A stretch of 64,000 nucleotides of DNA from Harenicola maris (GCA_018524345.1 JADQAZ010000001.1:1302001-1366000), one strand, 5' to 3'; numbered from the stretch's first letter, positions 34,318 through 43,234 are shown. Made by a program: numbers and translations. The notes: generated by a model from the letters alone, not told the origin.

Positions 34318-34628
34318 CGGCCTAGGGGCGCTGGGATTGGCTGCGGCGCTCTTCTACTGACATCTGCGATTGCTCTGGCCTTTGGGTTGGGTTGATTGTG
34401 GTCGCCTTGCCCATTGGATTGGGCGTTATCCTTCCTTTTGCATTGAGTTTGCTGCGCTGACCTGCGGGTTTGTGCGGCTGCTTTGCGTGGAAAACGGGCA
34501 TTTCAACGGGTTTTGGCGCGGGTAAGCGCATTATTTTTGGGCGAAGGCGGTTTTTAGGGCGGCCTGATGCGGGAATCGGATTGCATGGGGTCTCCAGTTG
34601 ATTAAACGTTTTACCAACTGGAGAGCCT
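34318..34628. other. Regulatory spacer before the LacI operon
   Basis: About 310 bases with no convincing ORF. The right end holds the nested palindrome at 34592-34623 that reaches into the LacI ribosome-binding site. The rest is moderately AT-rich for this genome; a hydrophobic translation (LIVVALPIGLGVILPFALSLL) appears in one forward frame but has no start codon. Confidence 0.6.
34592..34623. promoter_or_regulatory. Nested palindrome covering the LacI ribosome-binding site
   Basis: CTCCAGTTG (34592-34600) is the exact reverse complement of CAACTGGAG (34615-34623). Between them lies TTAAACGTTTTA (34602-34613), a LacI-type operator core with central CG. The right arm contains the GGAG that precedes the LacI ATG at 34629. 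It can therefore act as a DNA operator and, in RNA, as a hairpin hiding the ribosome site. The functional reading is inference. Confidence 0.7.
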
Positions 34629-35606
34629 ATGGCGAATATCAAACAAATTGCGAGCGATCTGGGCGTTTCTGTCGCCACCGTGTCCAATGCGCTGACCGGT
34701 AAGGGGCGGGTTTCGGCGCAGATGGTGGAGCGGGTCAAGGCGCGGGCCAGTGAGCTTGGCTATCGGCCCAGCCTTGCGGGGCGGGCGCTGCGCAGTGGGC
34801 AGTCCGGCATCCTTGGGCTTGTCATGCCTGACCTGACAAACCCGCTGTTTCCGCGCATCGCGCAGCATCTGTCGACCGTGGCCGATGATCGCCAGATGGG
34901 GATTTTGATTGCGGACTCGCGCGGCAATCCGAAGGAGCAGACACAGGCGATCAACCGGCTGCTGGATCGGGGTGTCGACGGGGTTGTGATTGTGCCGCAA
35001 AAGGGCACCGCGCCGGGGCCGCAGTCTGTGCCGACGGTGATTATCAATACGGCCTCTGACCCTGATAACTCTGTCTGCGCCGATCATGCGGGCGGCGGGC
35101 GGTTAATCGGGGAATTGATCACCTCTCTGCGCCACCACCGGGTTGTGATCCTTGGCGATGACCCTGTGTCCGAGGTGCAAAGGGACCGTGTTGCGGGCAT
35201 GCGGGCGGGGCTGGCCTCTGCCACAGATGTGCAGGAACTCTGGGGCAAGGAGGGCATCGAGGCGCTGGCCCCCGCGATTGCGGCGGGCGCGACGGCAATC
35301 ACGACGACCTCTGACCTCTTGGCGCTGCGGGTGCAATCGCATCTGACGCGCTGCGGGATCAGCGTGCCCGAAGATGTCAGCCTGACAGGCTTTGACGACC
35401 TGCCCTTTGCCACCGCCATGCACCCGATGCTGACCACCGTGGCGCAGGATGTCGGGCAGATTGCCGATCTGGCCATCGACCGGCTGATGCGCGCCATTCA
35501 GGGGCAGCCGGACCTGCCCGCCCCCGCGACGGTGCCGATGCGCCTTGTGACCCGATATTCCACCTCGACCCTACGAAGACCGACCAACCTGGAGACGATC
35601 AAATGA
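34629..35606 (+). CDS. LacI-family transcriptional regulator
   Basis: A 325-residue repressor. The N-terminal helix-turn-helix is clear (NIKQIASDLGVSVATVSNALTGKGRVS, ELGYRPSLAGRALRSGQSG), followed by a periplasmic-binding-like effector domain (ILGLVMPDLTNPLFPRIAQHL, SLTGFDDLPFATAMHPMLTTV). It is the first gene of the nucleoside operon, overlaps the binding-protein gene by 4 bases (ATGA), and probably controls itself through the palindrome at 34592-34623. Confidence 0.94.
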   Translation: MANIKQIASDLGVSVATVSNALTGKGRVSAQMVERVKARASELGYRPSLAGRALRSGQSGILGLVMPDLTNPLFPRIAQHLSTVADDRQMGILIADSRGNPKEQTQAINRLLDRGVDGVVIVPQKGTAPGPQSVPTVIINTASDPDNSVCADHAGGGRLIGELITSLRHHRVVILGDDPVSEVQRDRVAGMRAGLASATDVQELWGKEGIEALAPAIAAGATAITTTSDLLALRVQSHLTRCGISVPEDVSLTGFDDLPFATAMHPMLTTVAQDVGQIADLAIDRLMRAIQGQPDLPAPATVPMRLVTRYSTSTLRRPTNLETIK

Positions 35607-36622
35607 CCAAAACACTCACATTTTCTGCCCTGTGCTGCCTGCTGGCGGCCCCTGCCCTTGCGCAGGACAAGACCCTGACGATTTCGACCTATAGCTTTGC
35701 GCAGGACGCCTACAAGGAGGCGCTGTATGATCCCTTCGAGGCGATCTGTGACTGCGAATTGGTGATCGAGACCGGCAATAGCGTGGAGCGCATGTCGAAG
35801 ATCGAGGCCAATGCCAATGATCCGGTGATCGATATGGCGGTGATTTCCTCGCATGATGCCTTGGCTCTTGCGCGCAAGGACCTGCTGGCGCCGCTGGATG
35901 TGGCATCGATCCCGAACCATGCCAAGCTCTATGAGGCGGCCAAGGATCCGCTCGGTGGGCATATGGCGGTGGGCTACACTTTTTACGCCAGTTCCATCGT
36001 CTATCGCACCGACCTTGTGGAGATCGACAGCTGGGCCGATCTGTTGGACGAGAAGCTGGCGGGGAATGTTTCGCTTCCGAATATCATCGGCACGCAGGGG
36101 CCTTTGACCCTGATGATGCTGGGCAAGGCTGCGGGTGAGGAAAGCGCCGATTACAAGGCTGTGATTTCCGATATTGGCGCCCATGCCGATGATATCGTGA
36201 CCTTCTATTCGCGCTCTTCCGAGCTAGCGCAGTTGATGAACCAAGAGGAGGTGATTGCCGCCCCTGTGGGACGCTTTGCATGGAGCCGGTTCAAGAGCTC
36301 TCCCCTGCCCTTTGCTTGGGCCGAGCCTGCCGAGGGGCAAGCGGGCGGTATGAACGTGATGATCATGACCAAGGGCAATGGCAACGAAGAGCTGGCCTAT
36401 CAGTTCATGGATTTCTGGCTGTCGACCGAGGTGCAGACGCGCATTGCCGAGGCTCTGATCGACAGCCCCGCCAATGCGGAGGTGGTTGTGAGCGAGGAGG
36501 TTGCCGACAACCTGACCTATGGCGCGGAGCTCATCAATTCGCTGAACATCTTGCCGCCTGCCGAGATCATCGACAACCGCGAAGCATGGGTTGAGCAGTG
36601 GAATAACGAAGTCATCCGCTAA
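35603..36622 (+). CDS. ABC transporter substrate-binding protein, polyamine/iron type
   Basis: A 339-residue periplasmic protein with a signal peptide (MTKTLTFSALCCLLAAPALA) cut near residue 20. The mature part resembles PotD/AfuA-class proteins (LTISTYSFAQDAYKEALYDPFEA, NSVERMSKIEANAN, MDFWLSTEVQTRI). The class normally binds polyamines, Fe(III) or thiamine, yet the operon encodes nucleoside hydrolase and adenine deaminase, so a purine nucleoside ligand is suggested. A hairpin follows the stop. Confidence 0.9.
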   Translation: MTKTLTFSALCCLLAAPALAQDKTLTISTYSFAQDAYKEALYDPFEAICDCELVIETGNSVERMSKIEANANDPVIDMAVISSHDALALARKDLLAPLDVASIPNHAKLYEAAKDPLGGHMAVGYTFYASSIVYRTDLVEIDSWADLLDEKLAGNVSLPNIIGTQGPLTLMMLGKAAGEESADYKAVISDIGAHADDIVTFYSRSSELAQLMNQEEVIAAPVGRFAWSRFKSSPLPFAWAEPAEGQAGGMNVMIMTKGNGNEELAYQFMDFWLSTEVQTRIAEALIDSPANAEVVVSEEVADNLTYGAELINSLNILPPAEIIDNREAWVEQWNNEVIR

Positions 36623-36629
36623 CCCCTTT

Positions 36630-36651
36630 GGGGCGGCTTTCGGGCCGCCCC
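36630..36651 (+). terminator. Hairpin after the binding-protein gene, likely attenuator
   Basis: GGGGCGGC (36630-36637) pairs with GCCGCCCC (36644-36651) around TTTCGG, followed by ATCCCCTTT. The T-run is weak, so partial termination or mRNA protection that raises binding-protein levels over the permeases is more likely than a full stop. Confidence 0.6.
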
Positions 36652-36682
36652 ATCCCCTTTAGTTCTGGAATGGAACCCGCAG

Positions 36683-37504
36683 ATGTTCTCTAGCACCCGC
36701 GAAGGTCTGGCTCTGGCTTTGCCCGCCGCCATTTTCGCCCTTCTTTTGTTTATCGTGCCTGTTGGCATCCTGCTGTCCGAGGCCTTTCAGTCCGACACGG
36801 GCTGGACCCTTCAGGGCTATGTCGATTTCTTTGCCAAGCCTTTGAACCAGACGGTGTTCCTGCGCACGCTCAAGCTGGGCGTGTTGGTGGCGGGCACGGC
36901 GGCTGTGATCGGCTATGCGGCGGCTTTCAGCATCTCGAACCTGTCGCCTGTGGCGCGGGGGCGGGTGTTTGGTTTGATCATCCTGCCGCTGATGATTTCG
37001 CCCGTGGCGCGGACCTATGCTTGGATCGTGATTTTGGGGCGCACGGGGATCGTGAATGACGCGATTATCGGGCTGGGACTGTCGGAGACGCCGATCCGGT
37101 TGCTGTTTACCGAGACCGCCGTGTTCCTTGGGCTGTTGCAGCTGTTCATGCCCTTGATGATTATCTCGCTGCTTTCCGCGATGGAGAATATCCCGCGCGA
37201 TGTGATCCCTGCGGCGCGGGTGTTGGGGGCGAGCTGGTTTCAGGTGTTTTTCAAAGTGATCCTGCCTTTGACCAAGGAGGGGCTAGTCGTCGGCGGCACG
37301 CTTGTGTTCACCGGTGCGCTGACCGCCTATATCACGCCCGCGATCCTTGGGGGATCGAAGGTCTTGATGCTGGAAACCCTGCTCTATCAACGGGTGAACG
37401 TGGCCAATGATTTTGTCTCGGCCAGTGTGATCGCCATGATCCTGATTGTGATGTCTTTTGCCGCGAACCTGCTGCTGAAGCGTATCGCGACGGCCCGAAA
37501 GTAG
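36683..37504 (+). CDS. ABC transporter permease, PotB type
   Basis: A 273-residue inner-membrane permease with six hydrophobic segments. The EAA loop is visible (AMENIPRDVIPAARVLGASWFQVFFKVILPLTKEGLVVGG). The N-terminal LALALPAAIFALLLFIVPVGILLSEAF is typical of the PotB branch. It pairs with the next permease to form the channel. Confidence 0.92.
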   Translation: MFSSTREGLALALPAAIFALLLFIVPVGILLSEAFQSDTGWTLQGYVDFFAKPLNQTVFLRTLKLGVLVAGTAAVIGYAAAFSISNLSPVARGRVFGLIILPLMISPVARTYAWIVILGRTGIVNDAIIGLGLSETPIRLLFTETAVFLGLLQLFMPLMIISLLSAMENIPRDVIPAARVLGASWFQVFFKVILPLTKEGLVVGGTLVFTGALTAYITPAILGGSKVLMLETLLYQRVNVANDFVSASVIAMILIVMSFAANLLLKRIATARK

Positions 37505-37522
37505 AGCCCCGAAAGTAGAGAT

Positions 37523-38299
37523 ATGAAAAACCTGACCGCATGGGCCATCATCGGCGCCACCCTGACGTTCCTTATTGGTCCCTTTATCATCATCATTTTT
37601 GCCGGTGCCTCGGCCGGAGAGGCGCTTGCCTTTCCGCCCGACGGATTGTCGCTGCGCTGGTATCTCAAGGTCTTTACCATCGAGAGTTTCCGGCAGAGTT
37701 TTGTCCTGTCTATGGGGCTGGCTGTCTTCGGCACCTTGGCGGCGCTGTTGCTCGGGGTTCCGGCGGCCTATGCCCTGAACCGGTATGACCTGCCCGGCGC
37801 CGAGACGATCCGCACGATTGTGGCCTCGCCCATCATCGTGCCGGGGATCATCGTCGGGCTGGCGTTGCTGCGGTATCTGGTGATCCCGCTGAATTTCACC
37901 GTGACCATGGCGCTGTTTCTGGCACATACGGCGCTGGTGCTGCCCTATGCGGTGCGGGTGGTGTCCTCGAGCCTGAACAACCTGCGCTCTGACATGGAGG
38001 AGGCGGCGGTTTTGCTGGGATGCAGCCGTGTGCAGGCCTTTACCAAGGTGGTTCTGCCCAATATTCGCGGCGGGGTTCTGGCCGCCTTTATTCTGGGGTT
38101 TGTGACCAGCTTTAATCAGGTGCCTGTCTCGCTGTTTCTGTCGGGGCCCGGGGTGCGGACCCTGCCGATTGATATGCTGGCCTATATGGAGATCACCTAT
38201 GATCCTTCTGTTGCGGCGCTTTCTGCTTTGCTCGCCTTCATGTCCCTTGCCATCGTTTTTGTTGCCGAACGCCTGTTAGGATTTTCACGCTATGTCTGA
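37523..38299 (+). CDS. ABC transporter permease, PotC type
   Basis: A 258-residue permease. The PotC-type EAA loop reads NLRSDMEEAAVLLGCSRVQAFTKVVLPNIRGGVLAAFILGF, and segments such as TIVASPIIVPGIIVGLALL are membrane-spanning. It follows the PotB gene by 18 bases and overlaps the ATPase gene by 8. Confidence 0.92.
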   Translation: MKNLTAWAIIGATLTFLIGPFIIIIFAGASAGEALAFPPDGLSLRWYLKVFTIESFRQSFVLSMGLAVFGTLAALLLGVPAAYALNRYDLPGAETIRTIVASPIIVPGIIVGLALLRYLVIPLNFTVTMALFLAHTALVLPYAVRVVSSSLNNLRSDMEEAAVLLGCSRVQAFTKVVLPNIRGGVLAAFILGFVTSFNQVPVSLFLSGPGVRTLPIDMLAYMEITYDPSVAALSALLAFMSLAIVFVAERLLGFSRYV

Positions 38300-39305
38300 A
38301 CCTTTTGTTAGCCTTTCCAACCTGACCCTGTCCTATGGCGATACGGTGGCTGTGCCTGCCCTTGACCTTGATGTGGTGGAGGGGGAGTTGATTGCCCTGC
38401 TTGGCCCCTCCGGCTGCGGCAAGACCACCACGATGCGCGCCATTGCGGGGCTGTTGTCGCCGACATCGGGCCGTATTTCGATTGACGGGCGGGATGTGAC
38501 CCGCGTGGCCGCGAACAAGCGCGGCATTGGTTTGGTGTTTCAGTCCTATGCCCTGTTTCCGCATCTGAGCGCCTTTGAGAACGTGGCCTTCGGGCTGCGG
38601 CTGCAAAAGCTGCCGGAGGCGGAGATCCGCAGCCGGACCGAGGCGGGGATTGCCACCGTGGGCCTTGCCGGTTTCGAGGGGCGCAAGCCTGCCGAGATGT
38701 CGGGCGGGCAGCAGCAGCGTTTGGCGCTGGCGCGGTCTTTGGTGATGGAGCCGAAGGTTTTGCTCCTTGATGAGCCGCTGTCGAACCTTGATGCGCGGCT
38801 GCGCCTTGAGATGCGCACGGAGTTGCAGCGGGTGCAGAAGAAGACCGGGGTAACAATGGTCTTTGTGACCCATGATCAGGCCGAGGCCCTCGCCCTTGCG
38901 GACCGGATTGTGTTGATGAAGGACGGCAAGATCGAGCAGCTTGGCACGCCGCATGAGCTCTATGCCGAGCCTGCGACGGCCTTTGCGGCGGAGTTCATGG
39001 GGTTCGAGAATATCTTTCGCGCCGAGGGGGGCAATCTTGTCTCTGATCACGGGCAGATGCCTTTGGGCTTTGCCGCCGCGGCACCCATGCTGGCATGGCG
39101 GCCGAGCGGTGTGGTGGTGGGCGAAGGGCCGTTTCGCGGCACTGTCTCGGCCAGCAGCTTTGCCGGTGGGCACCGGGAGTATGTGATCGAGACGCCCCTT
39201 GGCCCGATCAAGGCCGATGCCCCGATCGAGAGTGCCGAGGTGCCCCTTGGCGAGAGCGTCGCCTTTGATCTGCCCGAAACCACTGCGCGCGCCCTTGCCG
39301 CATGA
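38292..39305 (+). CDS. ABC transporter ATPase, PotA type
   Basis: A 337-residue ATPase. Walker A GPSGCGKTT, Q-loop VFQSYALFPHLS, signature MSGGQQQRLALAR, Walker B VLLLDEPLSNLD and switch FVTHDQAEAL are intact, with a C-terminal TOBE-type beta domain from about 240. It shares 4 bases with the nucleoside hydrolase gene, so transport and hydrolysis are translationally linked. Confidence 0.94.
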   Translation: MSEPFVSLSNLTLSYGDTVAVPALDLDVVEGELIALLGPSGCGKTTTMRAIAGLLSPTSGRISIDGRDVTRVAANKRGIGLVFQSYALFPHLSAFENVAFGLRLQKLPEAEIRSRTEAGIATVGLAGFEGRKPAEMSGGQQQRLALARSLVMEPKVLLLDEPLSNLDARLRLEMRTELQRVQKKTGVTMVFVTHDQAEALALADRIVLMKDGKIEQLGTPHELYAEPATAFAAEFMGFENIFRAEGGNLVSDHGQMPLGFAAAAPMLAWRPSGVVVGEGPFRGTVSASSFAGGHREYVIETPLGPIKADAPIESAEVPLGESVAFDLPETTARALAA

Positions 39306-40207
39306 GCGCCTTTTGGGTCGATACGGATTTCGGGTTTGACGATCTTTGGGCCTTGCTGGTGCTGCGGCATCTGGGGGCGCGGACCTCGGGGATATCGCTG
39401 GTGGCGGGGAATGCGCCGCTGGAGCAGGTGACGCGCAATGCCCTTGGGGCGCGGCGGGCCTATGGGTTTGATGCGCCGCTGTTTCGCGGGGCGGCGCGCC
39501 CCCTGCTGCGCGCGCCGGAGACGGCGGAGCGGATTTTGGGTGCGCGCGGGATGCGCAGCCGCGGGCGGTATCTGCCCGATGGCGGGGCGCTGGAGGCCGG
39601 GCCGGAGGCTGCCCGCGCCTTGCAGGACTGGCTAGGCGAGGACGCGGCGCGGCGCGATATTCTGGCCATCGGGCCGCTGACGAATATTGCCCGCCTGATC
39701 GAGGACGCCCCCGAGGCCGCCGCGCGGATCACCCGCGTGATCTGGATGGGCGGCAGTGCGGGCGCGGGCAACCATTCGGCGCAGGCCGAGTTCAACGCCC
39801 TTGCGGACCCGGAGGCTGCGGCGCGGGTTGCGGGGTTTGGGGTGCCTTTGGATGTGGTGGACCTGAGCTTTTGCCGCCGCTTCACCTTTGACGCCGGGAT
39901 GATGCCCCAATGTGACGGGCTGACGCGGGACCTTTTGGGCGGCTATCTGGATATCGCCCTTGAGCGCGGGCGGGAGGCCATGGGGATCTATGATCCGCTG
40001 GCGGCGCTTGTCGCGGTGCAGCCCGAGGGGTTTGCCTTTGCGCCCTGCGATATGGCGGTCTCGACCCGTATTGATGCCAGTTATGGCAAGACCACCTTTA
40101 CCCCCCGCGCCGAGAGCCGCACGCGCCTTGTGACCGGCGCGAATTTTGATCCTGTGCCTGCCTGTCTGAATGCCCTGCCGAAAAGCGAAACCGAATATGA
40201 CCATTGA
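39302..40207 (+). CDS. Inosine-uridine-type nucleoside hydrolase
   Basis: Hydrolyses a nucleoside to its base and ribose. The family calcium-binding motif is present at residues 7-14 (DTDFGFDD), and NHSAQAEFNALADPEAA and IYDPLAALVAV match IUNH active-site segments. 301 residues. The neighbouring adenine deaminase suggests adenosine or a related purine nucleoside as substrate. It overlaps the ATPase gene by 4 bases and the deaminase gene by 11. Confidence 0.92.
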   Translation: MSAFWVDTDFGFDDLWALLVLRHLGARTSGISLVAGNAPLEQVTRNALGARRAYGFDAPLFRGAARPLLRAPETAERILGARGMRSRGRYLPDGGALEAGPEAARALQDWLGEDAARRDILAIGPLTNIARLIEDAPEAAARITRVIWMGGSAGAGNHSAQAEFNALADPEAAARVAGFGVPLDVVDLSFCRRFTFDAGMMPQCDGLTRDLLGGYLDIALERGREAMGIYDPLAALVAVQPEGFAFAPCDMAVSTRIDASYGKTTFTPRAESRTRLVTGANFDPVPACLNALPKSETEYDH

Positions 40208-41975
40208 TGCGACCCTGACCGACCCCGAACTGCGCGCCGAAGCCGTGAGGGCGGCGCGGGGATTGCGGCCCTTTGACCTGTTGCTGCGCGGCGGGCGGAT
40301 GCTTGATCTGGTGACGGGGCGCGAGCGCATGGTGGATATCGGGGTGGTCGGGCCGTTGATTGCCAGCGTTCATGCGCCGGACCCCGCTCGCGAGGCCAAG
40401 GTGGAGGTGGAGGCCGATGGGGCCCATGTGATGCCGGGGTTCATCGACACCCATATGCATGTGGAAAGCTCCATGGTGACGCCTGCGGAATATGCCCGCG
40501 CCGTGGTGCCACGCGGGGTGACGACGGCCCTGTGGGACCCCCATGAGCTGGCCAATGTTTCGGGGATGGAGGGGGTGGACTATGGCTGCGCCGCGGCGCG
40601 GGGCCTGCCCCTGCGGCTGTTGCCCCTCGCGCCGACCTGCGTGCCCTCGGCCCCGCGGTTTGAGGAGAGCGGCGGGGATTTCGGCCCTGCGGAAGTGGCC
40701 GAACTGCTGGCGCGGCCCGATATTCACGGCGCGGCGGAATTGATGACGATGCACCAGCTGCTGGATGGTGATCCGCGCGTGCAGGGGATTGTTGCGGCGG
40801 GTTTGGCGAGCGGCAAGCGGGTTTGCGGCCATGGGCGCGGCCTCGCCGGGGGCGATCTGGCAGGGTATGCCGCGGCGGGGGTGCAAACGGATCACGAGCT
40901 GACCTCTGCCGCCGATCTGATCGCCCGTTTGGAAATGGGGATGACGATCGAGCTGCGCGGATCCCATGCCCATCTGATACCGGAGTTTGCCGAGGCGCTG
41001 ATCCAGCTGGGGCATTTGCCGCAGACCGTGACCCTGTGCACCGATGATGTGTTTCCCGATGACCTGCTGGGCAAGGGCGGGGTGAACCATGTGATTGCCA
41101 TGCTGATTGCCGAGGGGATGGAGCCTCTTTGGGCCTATCGCGCGGCGACCCTGAATGCGGCGAGCCGGATCGGGCGGCCGGAGCTGGGCCTGATTGCGCC
41201 CGGGAAGGTGGCGGATTTTGTGATCCTTTCGGACCTGCGCAGAGTGACCGCCTCGCATGTGTTTGTCGGCGGGCGCTTGGCGGCGGAAGGCGGCGGGTTG
41301 ATAGAGCTGGCGCAGGAGGCGCCAGTGCCCCCTGCCCTTTTGCGCACGGTGCAGACCGCGCCCTTTGCCGAGGCGGATTTCGAGGTGGCGGCCAAGGGGC
41401 CGCGGGCGCGGATTGCCACCCTGTCAAAGCCGCGCTTCCCCGAATGGGGCAGCCGCGAGGTGGATGTGGCGGGTGGGCGGCTTACCCTGCCCGAGGATAT
41501 GATCCGCATGGCGGTGTGCAACCGCTACGGGCGCGGCGCGCCGGTGCGGGTGGCTTTTATGGAGAACTGGGGCACGTGGCGGGGGGCCTTTGCGACGACG
41601 GTGTCCCATGACAGCCATAACCTGACCGTTTTTGGCCGTGCACCCGAGGATATGATGGTTGCCGCCAATGCCCTACGCGAGGTGCAGGGCGGCTTGGCGG
41701 TTGTGGCCGAGGGGGAGGTTCTGGCGCGGCTGGAGCTTCCTGTGGCGGGCCTGCTGAGCGAGGCGCCCCTTGCCGAGGTGGCCGAGGCCTTTGCGCAGTT
41801 GCGCGGTGCCCTGGACGGGTTGGTGGATTGGCAGCCGCCCTATCTGGTGTTCAAGGCGCTGTTTGGCGCATCGCTGGTGTGCAATGCGGGGCCTCGTTTG
41901 AGCGATCTGGGCTTGGTGGATGTCTTCGGTGAGAAGATTCTTGAGAGCTCTGTGCTCTCTGACGGGCTGGGGTAG
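40197..41975 (+). CDS. ade: Adenine deaminase
   Basis: Deaminates adenine to hypoxanthine, feeding purine salvage or breakdown. The ATG at 40197 (MTIDATLTDPEL) gives 592 residues; it overlaps the hydrolase gene by 11 bases. The amidohydrolase-fold motifs PGFIDTHMHVESSMVTPAEYARAVVPRGVTTALWDPHE, GHGRGL, and TDDVFPDDLL are typical of bacterial AdeC, as is the C-terminal domain (GGLAVVAEGEVLARLELPVAGLLS). A terminator follows directly. Confidence 0.95.
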   Translation: MTIDATLTDPELRAEAVRAARGLRPFDLLLRGGRMLDLVTGRERMVDIGVVGPLIASVHAPDPAREAKVEVEADGAHVMPGFIDTHMHVESSMVTPAEYARAVVPRGVTTALWDPHELANVSGMEGVDYGCAAARGLPLRLLPLAPTCVPSAPRFEESGGDFGPAEVAELLARPDIHGAAELMTMHQLLDGDPRVQGIVAAGLASGKRVCGHGRGLAGGDLAGYAAAGVQTDHELTSAADLIARLEMGMTIELRGSHAHLIPEFAEALIQLGHLPQTVTLCTDDVFPDDLLGKGGVNHVIAMLIAEGMEPLWAYRAATLNAASRIGRPELGLIAPGKVADFVILSDLRRVTASHVFVGGRLAAEGGGLIELAQEAPVPPALLRTVQTAPFAEADFEVAAKGPRARIATLSKPRFPEWGSREVDVAGGRLTLPEDMIRMAVCNRYGRGAPVRVAFMENWGTWRGAFATTVSHDSHNLTVFGRAPEDMMVAANALREVQGGLAVVAEGEVLARLELPVAGLLSEAPLAEVAEAFAQLRGALDGLVDWQPPYLVFKALFGASLVCNAGPRLSDLGLVDVFGEKILESSVLSDGLG

Positions 41976-41976
41976 C

Positions 41977-42007
41977 GGCCCGGGGGTGCGCCCTCCCCCG
42001 GCCCTTG
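41977..42007 (+). terminator. Terminator of the nucleoside operon
   Basis: GGCC and GGGGG (41977-41986, one bulged C) pair with CCCCC and GGCC (41995-42003), followed by CTTGTTT. It begins right after the adenine deaminase stop. Confidence 0.65.
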
Positions 42008-42023
42008 TTTGGGCGGGGAAGGC

Positions 42024-42071
42024 GCGGGATTTATTCGGCGATCGACTTATTCGACGCCCGACTTATTCAAC
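42024..42071. repeat. Three tandem 16-bp repeats at the end of a cyclophilin gene
   Basis: GCGGGATTTATTCGGC, GATCGACTTATTCGAC and GCCCGACTTATTCAAC follow each other without gap, sharing the core CGACTTATTC or close variants. The last copy includes the stop codon and final codons of the leftward cyclophilin gene. The pattern suggests local slippage duplication of the gene end; it does not change the protein. Confidence 0.7.
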
Positions 42072-42677
42072 GATTGTGACGTTTGCCATATAGTCGGGGT
42101 CGGTCACGGCGCCATTGCGGCCACCGCCCTTTTTGATCGCGTCGACGGCTTCCATGCCCTCGATCACATGGCCGATCACGGTGTATTGGCCATTGAGGTG
42201 CGGGGCGGGTGCGAACATGATGAAGAACTGGCTGTTGGCCGAGTTCGGGTCATTGGTGCGCGCCATGCCGACCGCGCCGCGGTCAAAGTTGATGTCGGAG
42301 AATTCCGCTGGCAGGTTGTCCAGAGAGGAGCCGCCGGTGCCTGCGCGGCTGGTGTCGCCGCCGGTTTTGCCGAATTCCACATCGCCTGTCTGGGCCATGA
42401 AGCCGTCAATCACACGGTGGAAGACAACGCCGTTATAGGCGCCCTCATTGACCAGCGTTGTGATCCGCTCGACGTGCTGGGGGGCGACGTCGGGCAGCAT
42501 GTCGATGACCACGGTGCCGGTGGAGGCGCCGCCGAGTTCGATCACGAGGTTCGGGCCGGGGCCGTCCTCTGCTGCCTGGGCCTCCTGCGTGGTGCCCTGT
42601 GAGAAGAGGAAAAACGCCGCGAGGGCGGCGCAGCCGATGGCGGCGAGGCCACCGGCGAAGACTTTGCCGTCAGACAT
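42063..42677 (-). CDS. Exported cyclophilin-type peptidyl-prolyl isomerase
   Basis: Catalyses proline cis-trans isomerisation, here probably in the periplasm. Of 204 residues, the first 40 contain a hydrophobic segment (VFAGGLAAIGCAALAAFFLF) and a possible cleavage site after AQA. The cyclophilin core has VVFHRVIDGFMAQTGDVEFG, SANSQFFIMFAPAPHLNGQYTVIG. It overlaps the cytosolic cyclophilin gene by one base, a tandem pair. Confidence 0.92.
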   Translation of the reverse strand: MSDGKVFAGGLAAIGCAALAAFFLFSQGTTQEAQAAEDGPGPNLVIELGGASTGTVVIDMLPDVAPQHVERITTLVNEGAYNGVVFHRVIDGFMAQTGDVEFGKTGGDTSRAGTGGSSLDNLPAEFSDINFDRGAVGMARTNDPNSANSQFFIMFAPAPHLNGQYTVIGHVIEGMEAVDAIKKGGGRNGAVTDPDYMANVTIVE

Positions 42678-43234
42678 TATTCGCCCTCCCCGCCTGCGGC
42701 GTCAGCCTCGGCTTCGGGGCCTTCGGCGGCGGGCATTGTGTCGGCGGCAACCTTGACGGAGATCATCTTGTCAGGGTTCGCTGGCGGCTCGCCCCGTGTG
42801 ATCGCATCGACATGCTCCATGCCGGAGGTGACGCGGCCATAGACGGTGTATTGGCCGTTGAGGAAATGCACATCGGCAAAGCAGATGAAGAACTGGCTGT
42901 TTGCGCTGTCCGGGTTCTGGCTGCGGGCTGCGCCAAGGACGCCGCGGTCAAAGGGCAGCGAGGAGAATTCAGCAGGGACATTGGGCAGGTCGGAGCCGCC
43001 GGTGCCCGCGCGGCGGGTGTCGCCATCGGCCTTGCCATGGGCGACATCGCCGGTTTGGGCCATGAACCCCTCGATCACGCGGTGGAACACCACATCGTCA
43101 TAGGCGCCTGCGCGGGCGAGTTCTTTCATCCGCGCTGTGTGCTGGGGCGCGACGTCGGGCAAAAGCTCGATCACGACGGTGCCATCCTTGAGTTCGATCA
43201 GGATGGTGTTTTCTGGGTCTTTGATATCGGCCAT
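42677..43234 (-). CDS. ppiB: Cytosolic cyclophilin-type peptidyl-prolyl isomerase
   Basis: A 185-residue isomerase with no signal peptide. The core repeats the family motifs (VVFHRVIEGFMAQTGDVAHG, SANSQFFICFADVHFLNGQYTVYG). The last 20 residues are acidic and low-complexity (AAEGPEAEADAAGGEGE). It is about 60% alike by eye to the downstream exported copy, consistent with tandem duplication. Confidence 0.92.
   Translation of the reverse strand: MADIKDPENTILIELKDGTVVIELLPDVAPQHTARMKELARAGAYDDVVFHRVIEGFMAQTGDVAHGKADGDTRRAGTGGSDLPNVPAEFSSLPFDRGVLGAARSQNPDSANSQFFICFADVHFLNGQYTVYGRVTSGMEHVDAITRGEPPANPDKMISVKVAADTMPAAEGPEAEADAAGGEGE

Noticed and set aside
34322-34610. Possible hydrophobic small gene upstream of LacI
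   Set aside because: The hydrophobic stretch has no start codon in frame and is short; no family is recognised.
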